Of a stretch of DNA of 64,000 bases, positions 1-21,875 are shown piece by piece; within the stretch, counting starts at the first letter, position 1, and each line of letters starts with the position of its first letter. The DNA lies in NCBI GenBank assembly GCA_019096065.1, contig JAGUCH010000001.1, positions 8,618,001 through 8,682,000 of the forward strand, in the 5' to 3' direction. This DNA is from Paracyclopina nana (taxonomy: Eukaryota; Arthropoda; Copepoda; Cyclopoida; Cyclopettidae). The notes under the pieces are model-generated. The model had not been told where the DNA came from and did not search any database. It saw nothing but the letters and a program-made list of their open reading frames with translations. Both the position numbers and the translations under genes were made by a program.

Positions 1-3000
1 TAGTCGCATTTTTGTTAAAAGTTCTGCAAAAAAAATTGCTTGGCTCAGTTCGTCAAACCTTTCCTGGAGCAGCAGCATCTCGGCGGAACAAATAAGATAT
101 TGTCACTCAACTACACTTAAAACAGCTATTAGCGCAGAAAATCGCTGAGCACGGGCTGGCTTTTTTCGACCCACAAAATTGAACGTCCGCTCTTTAAGTG
201 ATGCAAAATCTTTTGTTGTGGTAGATTACCTCTACCAGAAACAAGTTGAGTCAATAAGGATTATTGTGTTGCACAATAATTCTGTAAGTCCAATCTTCCA
301 TTTTGAGGGCAAACTCGGAATCAATTTATGGCTAAAATTAACTATCGATGCTTTTTACACAACTTCCTCCAGATGCTTACTCTGACGGCGGTATCAAAAA
401 ATTAATAATCAACTCGACTCTCAAGCCTGATCAATTGAGCCGAAGTTTGCAAAAAGCACGCATAATGGGTTGCCTAAAGCTGTAAAAGCGAAGATGGCTT
501 TATTGGAGTTGATTAGGGAGAGATTTGTGTGCTTTCGCTTAACTGTTTTGACTGAAGCTCTATGCAGGTCAATTTGTGACCATTATTCATCTGTGGGTTA
601 ATTAAAACTAATGGCTCAACTATATTCACGCTTCGGACTAATTAATTAGCCACCAATTTTACGATTCTTTCACTATTCGTTGAAGCCCCAATCTTGATGC
701 AGACTCTATCTCTGCCCTGATTAATTGTTGCTCCTGCTCACCAGAAAATTTGATGCTGGCCGTTCCAATTCTCGAGCTTATTATACGGTTTGAGGTCAGC
801 CACAAAAAATAAGTGTCGGCCAAGAACATATGGCCGCTCAATTATTTGTTAGCCACCGAATTTGTCGATTCAGCGTTCGGCTGAAAGCTTTGACTTCCTG
901 ATTCTTGACTCATCAGCTCCAGCTCGTTTGATGTTTGAAGACCCCGCTGAGATCTGGGGTTGATGAGAGCCACTCAAGACATTCGTAATATTGCGCTAGT
1001 TGTTGAAGAAGAACAAGCTGCTTGCTGCAATCCCGTCATGATGCATGACAAGCATCCAACTTCTGTAATAGTGGGGGGCCGAATAGGCAATTAAGTCTGC
1101 ATTGTCAAGACTCACCCAGAACATGAAATTGATGCTGGACCTTTAAGTGGGCCTAATGAGCTGGTTTTCAAACAGTTTACGTAGCCTCCTCTGAAAATGG
1201 AATTAAGAGGGCTCAAGTTTTCAATCAACTTGAAGAGTCTGTTGGGTCTTTGCAATTACCCAATTCTCACAGTGACGAACCAAGTCTAATTTGCCCGCAC
1301 TGACTCGCAATGCGGGTCTTTATACAGCTACACAGTTGTGCTTGGCCAAGGCAAGCCAGCGTCTAAAAAAGGGAGACGCTGTTTCACTTTGAAGCAGTTT
1401 GAAGTAAAAGCATTAAATACGATTACTTTTCGCTAGCGGTTGGGTTCGACAAAAATCTTCACTTTTTTTTAATTGATTGCCATAATTTTCTTTCCATTCT
1501 ATCCCTGCGCATCTCCAACAGCCTGGCAGGCTCTCTAATGGGTGCATTAAGAAGTTCAAGAGTGATTTAGCCATATTACTGACCAGTTTTAATTGCCGTA
1601 GAGCCATTAAGCTTTATAGGATGAATTTGGAGTAGGTGTTTTTCCTAATGGGGTAGAGCAGTCGTTTATGGCCAAGTCTTTTTGGGCTGAGCCAGTTTTG
1701 CTCTTTGTAAGCGAGACACAATAATTAATTAATTTCAAGCTCTTCATCTAATGAGCTTAACAGATTTTTGTTTTTGTCTAGCCCCATCTCGCGCACCAAG
1801 GCAAGATCAATCGAAAAGCTATTCATGGCTCTTTTTAGGGGTGAAAAGCGCAAGCAGGCACTCAGGGTAATTTGCATTAATTGCTTTTTGTTTTTCAAAA
1901 CAATCTGGCGATCCAGTCCATGAGCTCACTTAGAGTAAATAACGCCCAAATCTTCGATTTTGCCTTTGAAGTCCGCCGCGTGGACACTTCGGGTGAATGT
2001 TGCTCTTCAAGCTGATGAAACTACACACACGATTTTACAACTCATCTAGGCACTTGTGACTTGGCAATCGCCAAATGTGGGGGCTTTTCAAGTACCTGCA
2101 CCCGCGGTGCAACATCAAAAGTTGCCGCTGATCATTACGTCTTAATTAGTCAATGTGAGTAATTGATATTTAAAGGCGCCAAATGCAGCGCTTGCGCGCG
2201 CCACACACACACCAATTATTCTCATTTAAATGACAGCAAAGCAGAAATAGTAAAAGAAGTGGATTATATGCAGCAATGTCGATTTTCCGTCGCTCGTTAA
2301 TGGCTATAGCTTGTTTAGCAGCTAGGCGTTTCTCCTTTGTTACATTTGGCCATAAAGAAATGATCTTCGTTATCAGCCACAAGTCACGTTATGCTACTAC
2401 ACACAAGCGCGTCCGCACCAGGATCTCATCAACAAGCTCTTCTTTATTAAACAACGAGGACTCATGTCTCTCATTTGCGATATAGTTTACTTTTGCTCGC
2501 TTGCACAATTTATGGAGACTTGAAATATGAAGACTAACAGCAGACAAAGCAATTTATCTAGTTCAAGTTTTATTGATCATGTTTTTCTGTCTTTGAAACA
2601 AGATCTTTTCAACTTTATAGGACAATTAAACTCAGATTTTCTCTCGCGAGTAAAAGCACTTTTTACACTCGAGGGTCGAGAGCTGCTGAGGAGAACGACG
2701 ACGCGCTATGCCCTGCTGCAACAAGGCTTTTTTCCACGGTTATAGATTGTTTTGAAGCTGCGTCATGTGCAACGGGGAATAAAGCTTGCTAACCGGCCAT
2801 TTGAGAGTTAGCAAGATTGAGAGAGACTACTTTGCTACTTCATCAGTCACACGTGGTCACCCCGCCTGTTTTTGCGACTGCCTTGTGAAGTTGCTGCATG
2901 TCAGGCGAAATGGGTTCGGAAAAATGCCTACGCTCGATAAAATACTCGCAAAATTGGAGTTGGAGTAGAAAAAATAGCGGAGCAGTGACACATGTCTGAA

Positions 3001-4553
3001 AAAAGGGTCTCTTGTTTTATAGCAGCCAGAGAGCTGTTCTCTCAATCAGCAGCAGCAAAGTTGAGCTATATAAGTGTAAACATTTGCACCAAGCTATTTT
3101 TCCCATACTACTACTACTACACAGAGACAGTTGTTAAGACGATTTCAGAAGCATATGGAACTGCCATTTGGGAACCTTTGTCGCAAGGCGGAAAATTATG
3201 ATCGACAAGGCGATTGCTAATCTTTCAAGTCACAGTTGAAATTGTGAGCTGGCACAGAATCTCTATTATTAGCTACTCTTCAACATCTCTCTAATCCTGC
3301 CCTATTAGCAGCCGCGTCGATGATATGAGGCAAAATGGGTTGAACAAGATGAACACTCCCCACTCAGGCAGCAGCAGCAGCTGTAGCCGTTTTTAAATAG
3401 TCGAAAATTCCTCCTTCAGATCACCAATTTCCTCCCTCATTCTTCTCTCTCTTTGAGCGAGGAAGGCGGCAGCAGGCTTCGGTGGTGGCTGTTTCTCCCA
3501 AATCATCTTTGAAAAGCTCTACATTTCGAATGACGCGAAAGCTTATTAGCATCTGCGGGAGGAGCTGGTGATAGCCATTTCCCCGAACAGTTTTGCGGTC
3601 TGTTGCACATTTGTTCAAATACATCCGCGCACGAGAGAGAGAGCTTGGTGTAATCTGATGCCAAATGACTCGATGATAAGTGGCCGAGTGGAACATTCAT
3701 CATGGCTAAACAATCGACATTCATCATGGACTACAAGACAATTAGCGCGCGTATTATTGATGCTTTGCAAAGCGACAACACATCGCAACTCAACTGGCCA
3801 TAAAAGATCGAATTGTTAGCTTAGCCCTCCTTCTGTGGAGAGTTAATGAGGAAAACAAGCAGCAGACAAATGCTGGCATTTCACAGCTTAAGTAGATAGT
3901 AGCTGGGCAATAAATTAAGTCAAGCTCGTTTTTTCTACCCAGGACACCGAAGGAATGCGCTAGAAAGCTTAGTGAAATTGCAAGAAAGCAATGACAATTA
4001 GTTTAATGATGTAGGAAAGGAATAAAATGGACTCCGAGCCGCTTCCATGCTCATGATGACATGAGAGCATAGAGAAGCGTTTGATGAGCTAAAATGTGCC
4101 ATTCTCCAACCCTCCACATCCACGAAAGCTCAGCGTTGCAGCAGCAGCAGCGATGAGAAAGCAATAGAACTCCAATTACGATGTTGGACGATCATCCCCC
4201 TCTTCAAATAACAATTGAGCTCTCCTCTGCGGAAATCAATATCGCCGAATATGAGGAGACACTGACGGTGCGCATAGGTAGTGCTAGCCCGGATTTTACC
4301 ACCATATTTGTCCACCGTCGCGCGGTTTATTCCAATGAGCAAGAAATCACGACCAGAGATCATCCACGTGCTGCTGTTACATCGGAGGTGAAAGCAATTG
4401 GATCGACGGCGGCGGCAGCAGCAGCGTCGATGCGCGCGGCGTTTGCTATGCTACTACGTACGTGGATGTATCGTGCGCTAGCGAGTTTCAGTCGAGTGTT
4501 GCCAGGCCACGAAGACGCACAAGGCTGCTCAAAATCAAACACCGCGTAGACCC
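1..4553. other. Noncoding region upstream of NK7-type homeobox gene
   Basis: I see no gene here on either strand. Open frames are short (under about 120 codons), lack recognisable domains and do not join through plausible splice sites. The last few hundred bases include the probable 5' untranslated region of the homeobox gene starting at 4554. A developmental regulator next door makes enhancers likely, but none can be shown from the sequence alone. Confidence 0.5.
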
Positions 4554-6796
4554 ATGGCACTTGAGCCCGAGGGCATCAACCACCCCATGGCCTTGGCCAT
4601 GGCCTCAGAGCTGAGGCAGAAGCTGATGGACATGTGGCACCCGCACGTCTATGGCACCCCGCCCAAGCAACCTACCCCGTTCTCCATAGACGACATCCTC
4701 AGCAGACCGGCCTCTACGGACGAGGTCGCCCGCCATCACGAGGTCATGTCCAAGATGATTCCCGCAGAATGGCACCACTTCCTCACCAGCTTCGCCCTTC
4801 AGCAGCAGCTGCTGGCTTCCGCCATCCACCCGCCTCGAGAATGTGACCTCGACTCCAGCCATAGTTCGCCCAACAACAACTTGGAGGAGGAGAGGGAGGA
4901 ATCTGCCCACCTCCCACAGCCCCTAAATCTCAGCAGTAAAAGGTCGTCGTCAATGGACCCTTACGACAGGCAGTTTATGGAGGACGACTCTTCGGGTAAG
5001 CCACGTAGAAAGAATCTCAAAGTGCATCTGCAAATTGCCAAATGCACTTACCCAATTCAGGTTATGAAGAAGCAAATCTCCCCGCTTTAATGGGAGTCTC
5101 TTTGAAGCTTTTTTTCCGCTGCTTACATATCGCGAAACAAGCGAGCTCTCACGTAATACCCCCTTCATGGCATGAAGTCGTTGCAGCTTTTTGAGGCGCG
5201 TAGTTAAACGCGGTCTCATCTTTCTCTCAATTGAAAACGAGCATAAATCGTCCTCAAAGGAGCAATTCTCGCGCACAGAAAGCGATTAGAATCAAAGCGT
5301 GGAAGGAGAAAGCAATCTCATCACATATTCAGTCTAATTGATCTAGAATTGCAGCACTATACTACACTTGTCGTGCTGCCGTTGAATTAGGGATGCATGC
5401 AAAGTTCAGCACTATATCTTCGCACTGAGGTAGATTACAACAAGTAGTTAATAGATGCGAAAAAATCAAACACGAATGGCTGCTGAACTACTACAAATGT
5501 GAAAGTATGTCTTTTTCCAAACAACATGCGTAATTGCCGAGTGAATCAATGATAGGCTCCTCACTGAGGAATTATCCAGCTGCATGACATTTCTTAAATG
5601 TCAATAGATGCGGGAAATCGTCATTTTTGGTTATTATGATGAATTATTTCAGACGGGAAAGGGACGAAGAGGAAAAACAGCCGCGTGGATTCATCCAATG
5701 AATCAAATCATGAGTTGGACGAGGACAGGAAAAAGAAGAAAGTGCGAACGACTTTCACAGGGAAGCAAATCTACGAGCTGGAACGAATGTTCGAGTCAAA
5801 GAAGTATTTGTCATCATCAGAGAGAACTGAAATGTCCAAAATTCTCAACGTCACTGAACAGCAGGTAGAACATATTTTTGCATACTTTTCATTTTCATTG
5901 CTCCCCATAAAACGCCACATCCCCCTCTGTCCCTCGAAATTTGATTGCTGGCTTTCCACAGAACATTGTATTGATTTTTGTGTCTGGATTCATGGGTCTA
6001 TTGAGGAAAGGTTCTTTTAAATGACTCAAGAGGTGATGATGAATTGCATTTTTGCTGTTCCTTGTATTTGAATCTAACTGCGCTCTTAAAAAAAAGGATA
6101 TATGGACTAGCTCTTCGCTGGTCAAGACTGCTCTTGACAACATTTGGCTGCAATTGCGAAGGTCCAGATGTTAAGAGTGGCTGTTTAATGATGGGACTTT
6201 TGTGGATGACATTTCCTGAAGAAAGGCAATAAAACCTCAGCCAACTTATGGGAAGATCCTTAGAGAAAGCCATTTATCTCCCGTGGAAACTTCCTCACTC
6301 GAGGGAAAAAAACCTTTTGCGGACCTTATTAACCCAATTACATTGGACAATGATTTTGTCCAACTACCTCAAGTTTGCTGTTTTCCAGGTCAAAATCTGG
6401 TTCCAAAATCGTCGCACTAAGTGGAAGAAGCAAGAAAACATATCAAATGCCGAGGCTGCCGAGCTGATGAAGGCTAAAAATAGTCAAAAGGAATTGATGA
6501 TGTCTGTCAAAGTGGGCAGCAAGAGCTCGTCAGAAAATCAACTGGTGGCTGACAAAATGTCCCCTGGCCCATCCTCATCACCCTTTTTGAGGCCGTCGTC
6601 ATCTGCCTCGAGCTCAGCTTCGCTGCAAATGTATCAAGACCATCATCATCACATTCAGTACAGGCATAATTCGTCCGAAAACTCTTCAGAGGCTTGCCCC
6701 AAGTCACCCAATGTTGAGGCTGCAGCCTCGAGCCTCGACAACAACAATCATGGTGATGAGAAAAATTCGCTGTCTGAGCACTTGGGAAGCTTATAG
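4554..6796 (+). CDS. NK7.1: NK7-class homeobox transcription factor
   Basis: Three exons, 4554-4995, 5653-5864 and 6389-6796, give 353 residues with consistent phases. Residues about 41-50 (TPFSIDDILS) form an eh1/TN-type motif near the N-terminus, a Groucho-binding motif typical of NK proteins. The homeodomain spans about residues 174-233: it opens VRTTFTGKQIYELERMF, contains KKYLSSSERTEMSKILNV, and helix 3 is VKIWFQNRRTKWKKQ with Gln50. An intron falls just before helix 3 (TEQQ|VKIWF), a common position in NK-type homeoboxes. The C-terminus is rich in Ser, His and Asn. It should act in the nucleus as a sequence-specific regulator, probably a repressor. The assignment to NK7 rests on remembered similarity of the homeodomain; another NK class is possible. 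AATAAA follows at 7188. Confidence 0.85.
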
Positions 6797-9319
6797 GCAA
6801 ACCTCGAGTTGCTTTAAGTGCGAACCAGGCAGATAATTCCTGGAAGATGTGTTCTAGCATAGCTTATTGACGATTCGAGGCTGATCAGTGCGTGAGTCGC
6901 GCACTTTGTGCTTACAGATGATAAAAAACTATATATATTTTGATACACTTTCAAAACTGTTCTGTATGCTGTATTCCAGACCGCCAGTAAGTAGCTACTT
7001 TAGTGTAGTAGTAGGAAATCTCATATTGAGTGAGCAAAATTGTTGATACGCCCTTTTTCTATATACATGATGCACAATTCGAGCATTTTCTCTCTAGTCA
7101 AATCCCACGTAATTTTTGAGTTTATCATCAGAATACACATATTATTGATTGGTGTCTTTTTCAGTTCGTGATGTAATCCAAAACGCAAATAAAACACGTC
7201 TACAAGCCATGAAAATTCTTGAGTTCACTATCATGTCTGAAATTTGATCATCAAATTGATCTATCCCGCGAGCTAAGCTAAAAAACTCTCGAAACAATTG
7301 CTTTTCTCGCTGTGGCGATACGTTTGTCTGGGCTATTAAAATATGGCCATCACACTAATGTTGATTGCGGCTGAAGAAGAACACTCTTCTTTTGCGTCGT
7401 CCTCTGTGTACAAGCTGTCACAGTGCTCCCACCATCCAATCATCTTTGTGTGTTTGGCCAGAGACAGGGGGATTTTGGCTCTCGTCTCAAGTTGGTTGTC
7501 ACGAGCACCCAAATTGAGCAGCCAGGATAATAGAGCCAACATCTCATCAAATGAGATTTCAATTGTTTCCTGGTGTACAATAGAAAATGACATGTTGTTG
7601 TTCCACCAGATCAGAGAGCACGGCTTTCTAATTACGCATGCCGTAATTGTAACGCATACACTTGCATGCTACGTATTTTCGCTTTAATTGACTGCGCGCC
7701 GCGTTAAGCCAAGGTTTTTTGGAATGATCTCTTCCGCGGGAGTGAAGTGGGGGGAAAGATGAGTCATCATAGGAGAATGAATAAATTCCTTTGTTATGAA
7801 GTCTCGCTGCTGCCATCATATTGTCGCAACTTGCTGGTTCAGGCAATTTATGCTCTCTCTCCCTGTTCGCAAAGATGCTACTGCTTCTATCTAAGTAATG
7901 GATTGCAGCATTGGTGGGGAAATGCTCGTGTTCTCACTTTTTCTCCATATTCTATGGCTTCCCAATTAAATTGAGATCAAGTAGAAAGCTCTCTTTTTGA
8001 AAGTGTCCCTCGAGACAACTTCTCTTCACTATTACTTTGGCATTTGCTGATATTATTTCCTGCTCTTGGATCCTCTAGGGAAGCTCCAAAGAGGGTGAAC
8101 AATTTGGGGGAAAGGCGTATTCGAGCATAACGAGCTCGACAACTAGTCTGATCTACCATGGCTCTTTGTGGCTCCGACCATCTGATGTAGGAGTTACCAC
8201 ATCTCCGCCTCCGCAGTAAATGAGACAGCAGATGAACTCGGCACGAACTGTGATGTTGATGATGTTGTTATATTAGGATTCGGTGGACAATGAGGATGAG
8301 AAAGCTGTGATTCTGTGATGTTGCAGAGTGATTTGTCATCCTCCCATTAGTGAGCTTTCTACACACACATATTAGGTTCACATCAAGATATTGCCTGTAT
8401 ATTGTGAATATGAATTTTGAAAGTGAACACTTTGTTGTGAGCGGGGACACAGTTGTTTTATTTGTTACCCAGGGGCAATTCCTTTGTTTAGCAGAAATTG
8501 GACTCTCGCGTCTTTGATGTCGGCTGTGCAGGAGAGGATGATAGAGCTCCTAGCAAAGCTTTCACTTTTTTATGTTGTGTCAATTTAGCTCAAAAGCGAT
8601 TTGACACTTTCCTCTCCTGGGAGAGCTGTAAGGAGTCAGCGATCATTGAAAATGGCTGCATGTGATAGCGCGCCCCATACCAGCGTCGTCCACTTCTTCA
8701 AAATGGCCGCGTTTGTCGGGACCATTTTGGCAAGGATCATCAAAGGTAATTAGTGTAAGGGTCTTCTTCCCCTCTATGCAATGGCAGCATTATAGTTGTA
8801 CTACAGTGCTCGACATCACAGATGAAATGGACCAATTTGGATTTAGAATTGCTGACTCTTGCAGATGATTCATCACGCGTCGTGAAGGGCTCCAGATTTT
8901 GATATTCACGCATAGTCAAACTTATCGTCTTATTCAGTTTATTGGCCATTCACGATGCGCGGCTCTTTACTATAATGAATCTAGCTAGATTAATTTGCGA
9001 CCAGACTTCAGAAAAAGCCCCAGTTTGAACGATATAACCTATTGAGTTGATCGATTTTCAAGCACGTAAAGCAACGGCTTGCGTCATCGTGCAACTGGGA
9101 CTTTTACCGTTTCCAATATTTGAGTATCCTAATTCGGGAGACTGCAAAATTGAAGATTTGATCACAGATGGTCCGCGCACTGTAGTAGCCTTCTCTATCT
9201 CTTCTGAAGCAAGAAAGATTACCTATGGACACACCCAAATTGTGACTGGTGCCAAATGTTGGCCAAGAAGACCATTTTTCTCGCAAGAGCCCACTTCGGC
9301 TTTGAGAAACAGACATGTT
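6797..9319. other. Intergenic region between NK7-type gene and CCAP gene
   Basis: This holds the 3' untranslated region of the homeobox gene at its left end and that of the CCAP gene at its right end. Short open frames at 7343-7687, 7747-7974 and 8652-8746 have no domain or splice support. No RNA gene or repeat was recognised. Confidence 0.5.
7188..7193 (+). terminator. Polyadenylation signal AATAAA for the NK7-type gene
   Basis: An AATAAA lies about 390 bases after the stop codon of the homeobox gene, on the same strand. It is the clearest candidate, but cleavage was not tested. Confidence 0.4.
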
Positions 9320-9325
9320 TTTATT
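9320..9325 (-). terminator. Polyadenylation signal AATAAA for CCAP gene
   Basis: Reading the minus strand, AATAAA lies about 150 bases after the CCAP stop codon at 9476, a normal distance for a small neuropeptide transcript. Confidence 0.5.
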
Positions 9326-9475
9326 GGTTACAGCAAATGTGCTACGAAAGCTCGTTTGGACAATTTTGGTGCCAATTTATCAACAAATCGGGATTGACTA
9401 TGGCAATACAATAACTTTGGCAAATACTGGCTTCTGAAGTCGGCTGTTCCCATGAGACTCGAATCTGCACAAACC

Positions 9476-10004
9476 TTACATTAACTCACCTCCAGCCTCT
9501 GCTGCTGCTGGTATTGACCTCCTTTTTCTTATGGACCAGTATTTGGGCCCGACGTGGTCGGATAAAACTAGATCCTACGGATATAAGTGAGTTCTATTGA
9601 CCAAAAACTTGGCTTGAAGCTCTCTTTGCTTACCTGGTATTCATTGCTCTCGCCCAATGAGTCGCCAGAATCTAAATTCATGCTCGCTTGGCTATTTAAA
9701 ATGGCACTTAAATTAGGATCTGATCGCTTCTTTCCGCCACAGCCTAAACTCATATACTACAAAATCAAAGATCATTTAAATAGCATGATTTAATGCTTAC
9801 CCGTGAAACTGTTACAAAATGGCCGCTTTTGAAATGAAGAGTACAGACCACTGAAAGAACTCTGAAACATAACCAAACTATCAAGAAGTCCCTCTAGTTT
9901 ACGTTTAAGCTTACCTTTTTGGCAAATGGTGCCGAGTCCACGATGAAGACAAGGCAAGCGAAGGCGAGGATAAATTGAGCAGCACCCATCCTGAAGCTGT
10001 ACAT
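9476..10004 (-). CDS. CCAP: Crustacean cardioactive peptide (CCAP) precursor, variant peptide
   Basis: Four short exons on the minus strand, 10004-9915, 9861-9801, 9743-9634 and 9574-9476, give 119 residues. All junctions are GT-AG and phases agree. Residues 1 to about 24 are a signal peptide (hydrophobic AAQFILAFACLVFIV, then DSA). The core is KR-PFCNSFTGCGG-KKR, split by an intron inside the peptide codons (FTG|C). The dibasic KR and tribasic KKR are prohormone-convertase sites, the two Cys would form the CCAP ring, and Gly supplies the amide. A second RKRR lies near the C-terminus. In arthropods CCAP acts on heart and visceral muscle and in moulting behaviour. Two oddities: Ser replaces the usual Ala at position 5, and two Gly precede KKR where one is normal. 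The last exon is the least certain part; its GGTGAG could also be read as a donor. Confidence 0.88.
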
Positions 10005-10368
10005 GGTCACTGAATCCACTAAGTAGCCCAAGTTTCCTTACCTGAATCAAATGGATGTGCCAGGTCCCAAAGTCGAGATCCAACTACACATCGACCCCCA
10101 AGGGTTGCTTATTAAATAGCAGCGCCCAGTAGGTAGCGTTGACATGAAAAGCCCATCAGAGCAAAGCAAAGGCGTTAAAAGCGTGGGGCTAGCCACTTTA
10201 TGCAAGAATTTATCCAAGCTGATATCCGGCTTAACAGAATTTGCTAATGATGCTTTTTGATTAAAAAGTTCCGCGAACCAACGACAAAATCGGAATCACA
10301 GATGAACGGGATATTGAATTGAAATTGGGATCAAAAGATGTATTACTGCTAAAACTGTATCACATATT

Positions 10369-19970
<9,602 letters not shown>

Positions 19971-20352
19971 GGCTAGAGCTCGCAATGTCTCACCATTTGC
20001 TACGTGAAAGTTTTTAGTCTTCTTTCTTTCTCTCTTTCTTTCGCAATGGCCACGATTAAAATCAGCAAGCAAAACAGTGCAGAGAAATCTCGCCAAATGA
20101 CGTCATCAGCATTGCACCGTCAGCTGACAACGTGCGCTCTATACTCGATGACGTCAGCCAATCCAACGCCCGTGCAGTTTTGCTCAACTTTCCAAGTCTA
20201 GCTGGTGGCGCGTTGGCTGAGCTGAGAGAAGCTCTAATCTATGGATCTCTTCTGGTCTACGCTCCAGTCTTGATTGCGTTTCCTTGCTACTACGCAATGG
20301 CCATGGACTGAGGTTTGGCCTTGTCAGCTGACCTCTCCAGACTTCAGTCATC
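19971..20352. promoter_or_regulatory. Bidirectional promoter with two CRE palindromes and a CCAAT box
   Basis: Only 382 bases separate the HECTD1 start codon (minus strand) from the start of the membrane protein gene (plus strand). The interval contains perfect TGACGTCA palindromes at 20098-20105 and 20149-20156, 51 bases apart, and CCAAT at 20158-20162 two bases after the second. TGACGTCA is the binding site of CREB/ATF bZIP factors. I see no TATA box, as is usual for shared housekeeping promoters. Transcription start sites are inferred, not seen. Confidence 0.6.
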
Positions 20353-21650
20353 ATGGCTCTCGAAGGAGGCGGCGGAGACGAGGACGTGAATAAAAGTGCT
20401 CGGGAAGAGGTGTTGAGCCCAGATGAGGCCGATGCGAAGGGTGAGGAAGATGAGCCTCTCATCCATGCCAGGGAGGAGACTCCTTCGGAGGCCAGGCAGA
20501 TCCCCATCATGGTGACACTTGATCCATCAGACAGAACGTCTCTACACACAGGTTCGTATGATGGCGGCGACCATTCTGCCTTCTGAATTAACCGGTTAAT
20601 GTTGTAGGAAGCACCCTGTCGGTGAGAACGTCTCCTAATCATGTAAAAGCTCCGTCGAGGTCGTCAATAGCTACGGCGGCGATTCCCATGCATCCTCCTC
20701 CGCCCATAAGTCATGAAGATGCTTTATCCATTCATGTCGCTGAAACCAAGTCAAAAAAGTCGAGTGAAGGCTCTAGTTCAGATCTCAGCTCAGGATTCTG
20801 CTCGCTAAAGGCGTTATGCGGTCCACATCCTAAAAAGGTCACCATCGTGGTGGCCTTGATCCTTTCCATTTGGGGGTCGATTGTCTTGGGAGTCAATGTC
20901 CATAAGAAGGTACGCACGTCAGTGGCAAATTGCATTGGAGCGAAGCGGTGCACATGTTGATTCTAGGTGATTACAATGGAGGATAAATTGCTGTCCATGA
21001 AGGAGAAAATGGTGGACCTGCAGATCAAGTACCTGGCAGATCGTGAGAGAAACAGTCAAGAAATTGCAAAGTTGCACCAGAGGCTGGAGGCCAAAAGCTT
21101 TACAAAGTCATACAGAGAAGGTACAGATAGACTTGACCTCTTGGAATAATTATCCAGATCCTAAATGTTCATTTAGAAGCCGCTCGAAGACCCAAAAAGA
21201 AGTCGGCGATTGCAGTATCAAAGAGGTCAAGAATTTCATCATCTTCGTCCACAACATCAACTACCTCTCCTCCTACTGTAGGTAAGCCGTGTTAGGTGTT
21301 ATTGCATCTATGTAGGCTAAGGGAACAACTTGATAGTGTGGATTTCTGAGCATGCTACGTAGCGTACGTAATTCAAGCTCCCCGAGCCCACTTAAGATAT
21401 TACACTTTTTGCAGAAGTAGCTTGCAAAACGGTGGACGGTGCCTCCGATTGCATCTTCCCTTTCAAGTACGAGGGCTTGGTGCATACCGGTTGCGTTCAA
21501 AAGTGGACCGACACACGTCCTTGGTGTCCGACTCAAGTCGATGAAGACGGAGCTTATGTCCGGTTTAAAGGTCTTGCTTGGAACAACTGTGATGCTTCTT
21601 GCCCCATGACCAAGGCTTATGACACCCTAGAGGATACTACGGCTTGGTAG
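20353..21650 (+). CDS. Single-pass membrane protein with coiled coil and fibronectin type II-like domain
   Basis: Five exons, 20353-20551, 20608-20909, 20967-21120, 21177-21281 and 21415-21650, give 331 residues. There is no signal peptide. A disordered, acidic then Ser/Pro-rich N-terminal part (about 140 residues) leads to one transmembrane segment (VTIVVALILSIWGSIVLGV, about 143-161). A charged, probably coiled-coil stretch follows (about 168-215), then a basic Ser/Thr linker and a C-terminal Cys-rich module of about 65 residues. That module has CIFPFKYEG, then WC, then NNC and SC near the end, the spacing of a fibronectin type II (kringle-like) fold. The single internal hydrophobic segment and extracellular-type module suggest type II topology, with the module outside the cell. 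I do not recognise a named orthologue. It shares its promoter with HECTD1. AATAAA follows at 21870. Confidence 0.8.
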
Positions 21651-21869
21651 AATTTCTGCATTTAGTTGATGTCGATCTCATTTTACGATGACCTTACACA
21701 TTCTGTGCGATTGCATCCCTAGTAGCTTCCCAATTTAATTAAAACGTGTAACTGATGCTGCGCTGTATGTTGTATCGGGCTCCCCTCCCTCCAAAATTAT
21801 AACACTTATATTAATGCGAGTATATCCGTAACTTCTTGTCAAAAAAAGTTTCAAAAATAACTTGTAAGG

Positions 21870-21875
21870 AATAAA
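21870..21875 (+). terminator. Polyadenylation signal AATAAA for the FN2-like membrane protein gene
   Basis: AATAAA lies about 220 bases after the stop codon at 21650 on the same strand. The rest of 21651-22402 is the 3' side of two convergent genes, and I see no other gene in it. Confidence 0.45.

Noticed and set aside
8652..8746. Short hydrophobic plus-strand frame (MAACDSAP then MAAFVGTILARIIK)
   Set aside because: It ends at a possible donor, but no matching downstream exon or similarity could be found.
19971..20096. HECTD1 start 42 codons upstream
   Set aside because: The extension has no matching family sequence and no ATG opening; [10 protein letters not shown] at 19970 matches the conserved HECTD1 N-terminus.
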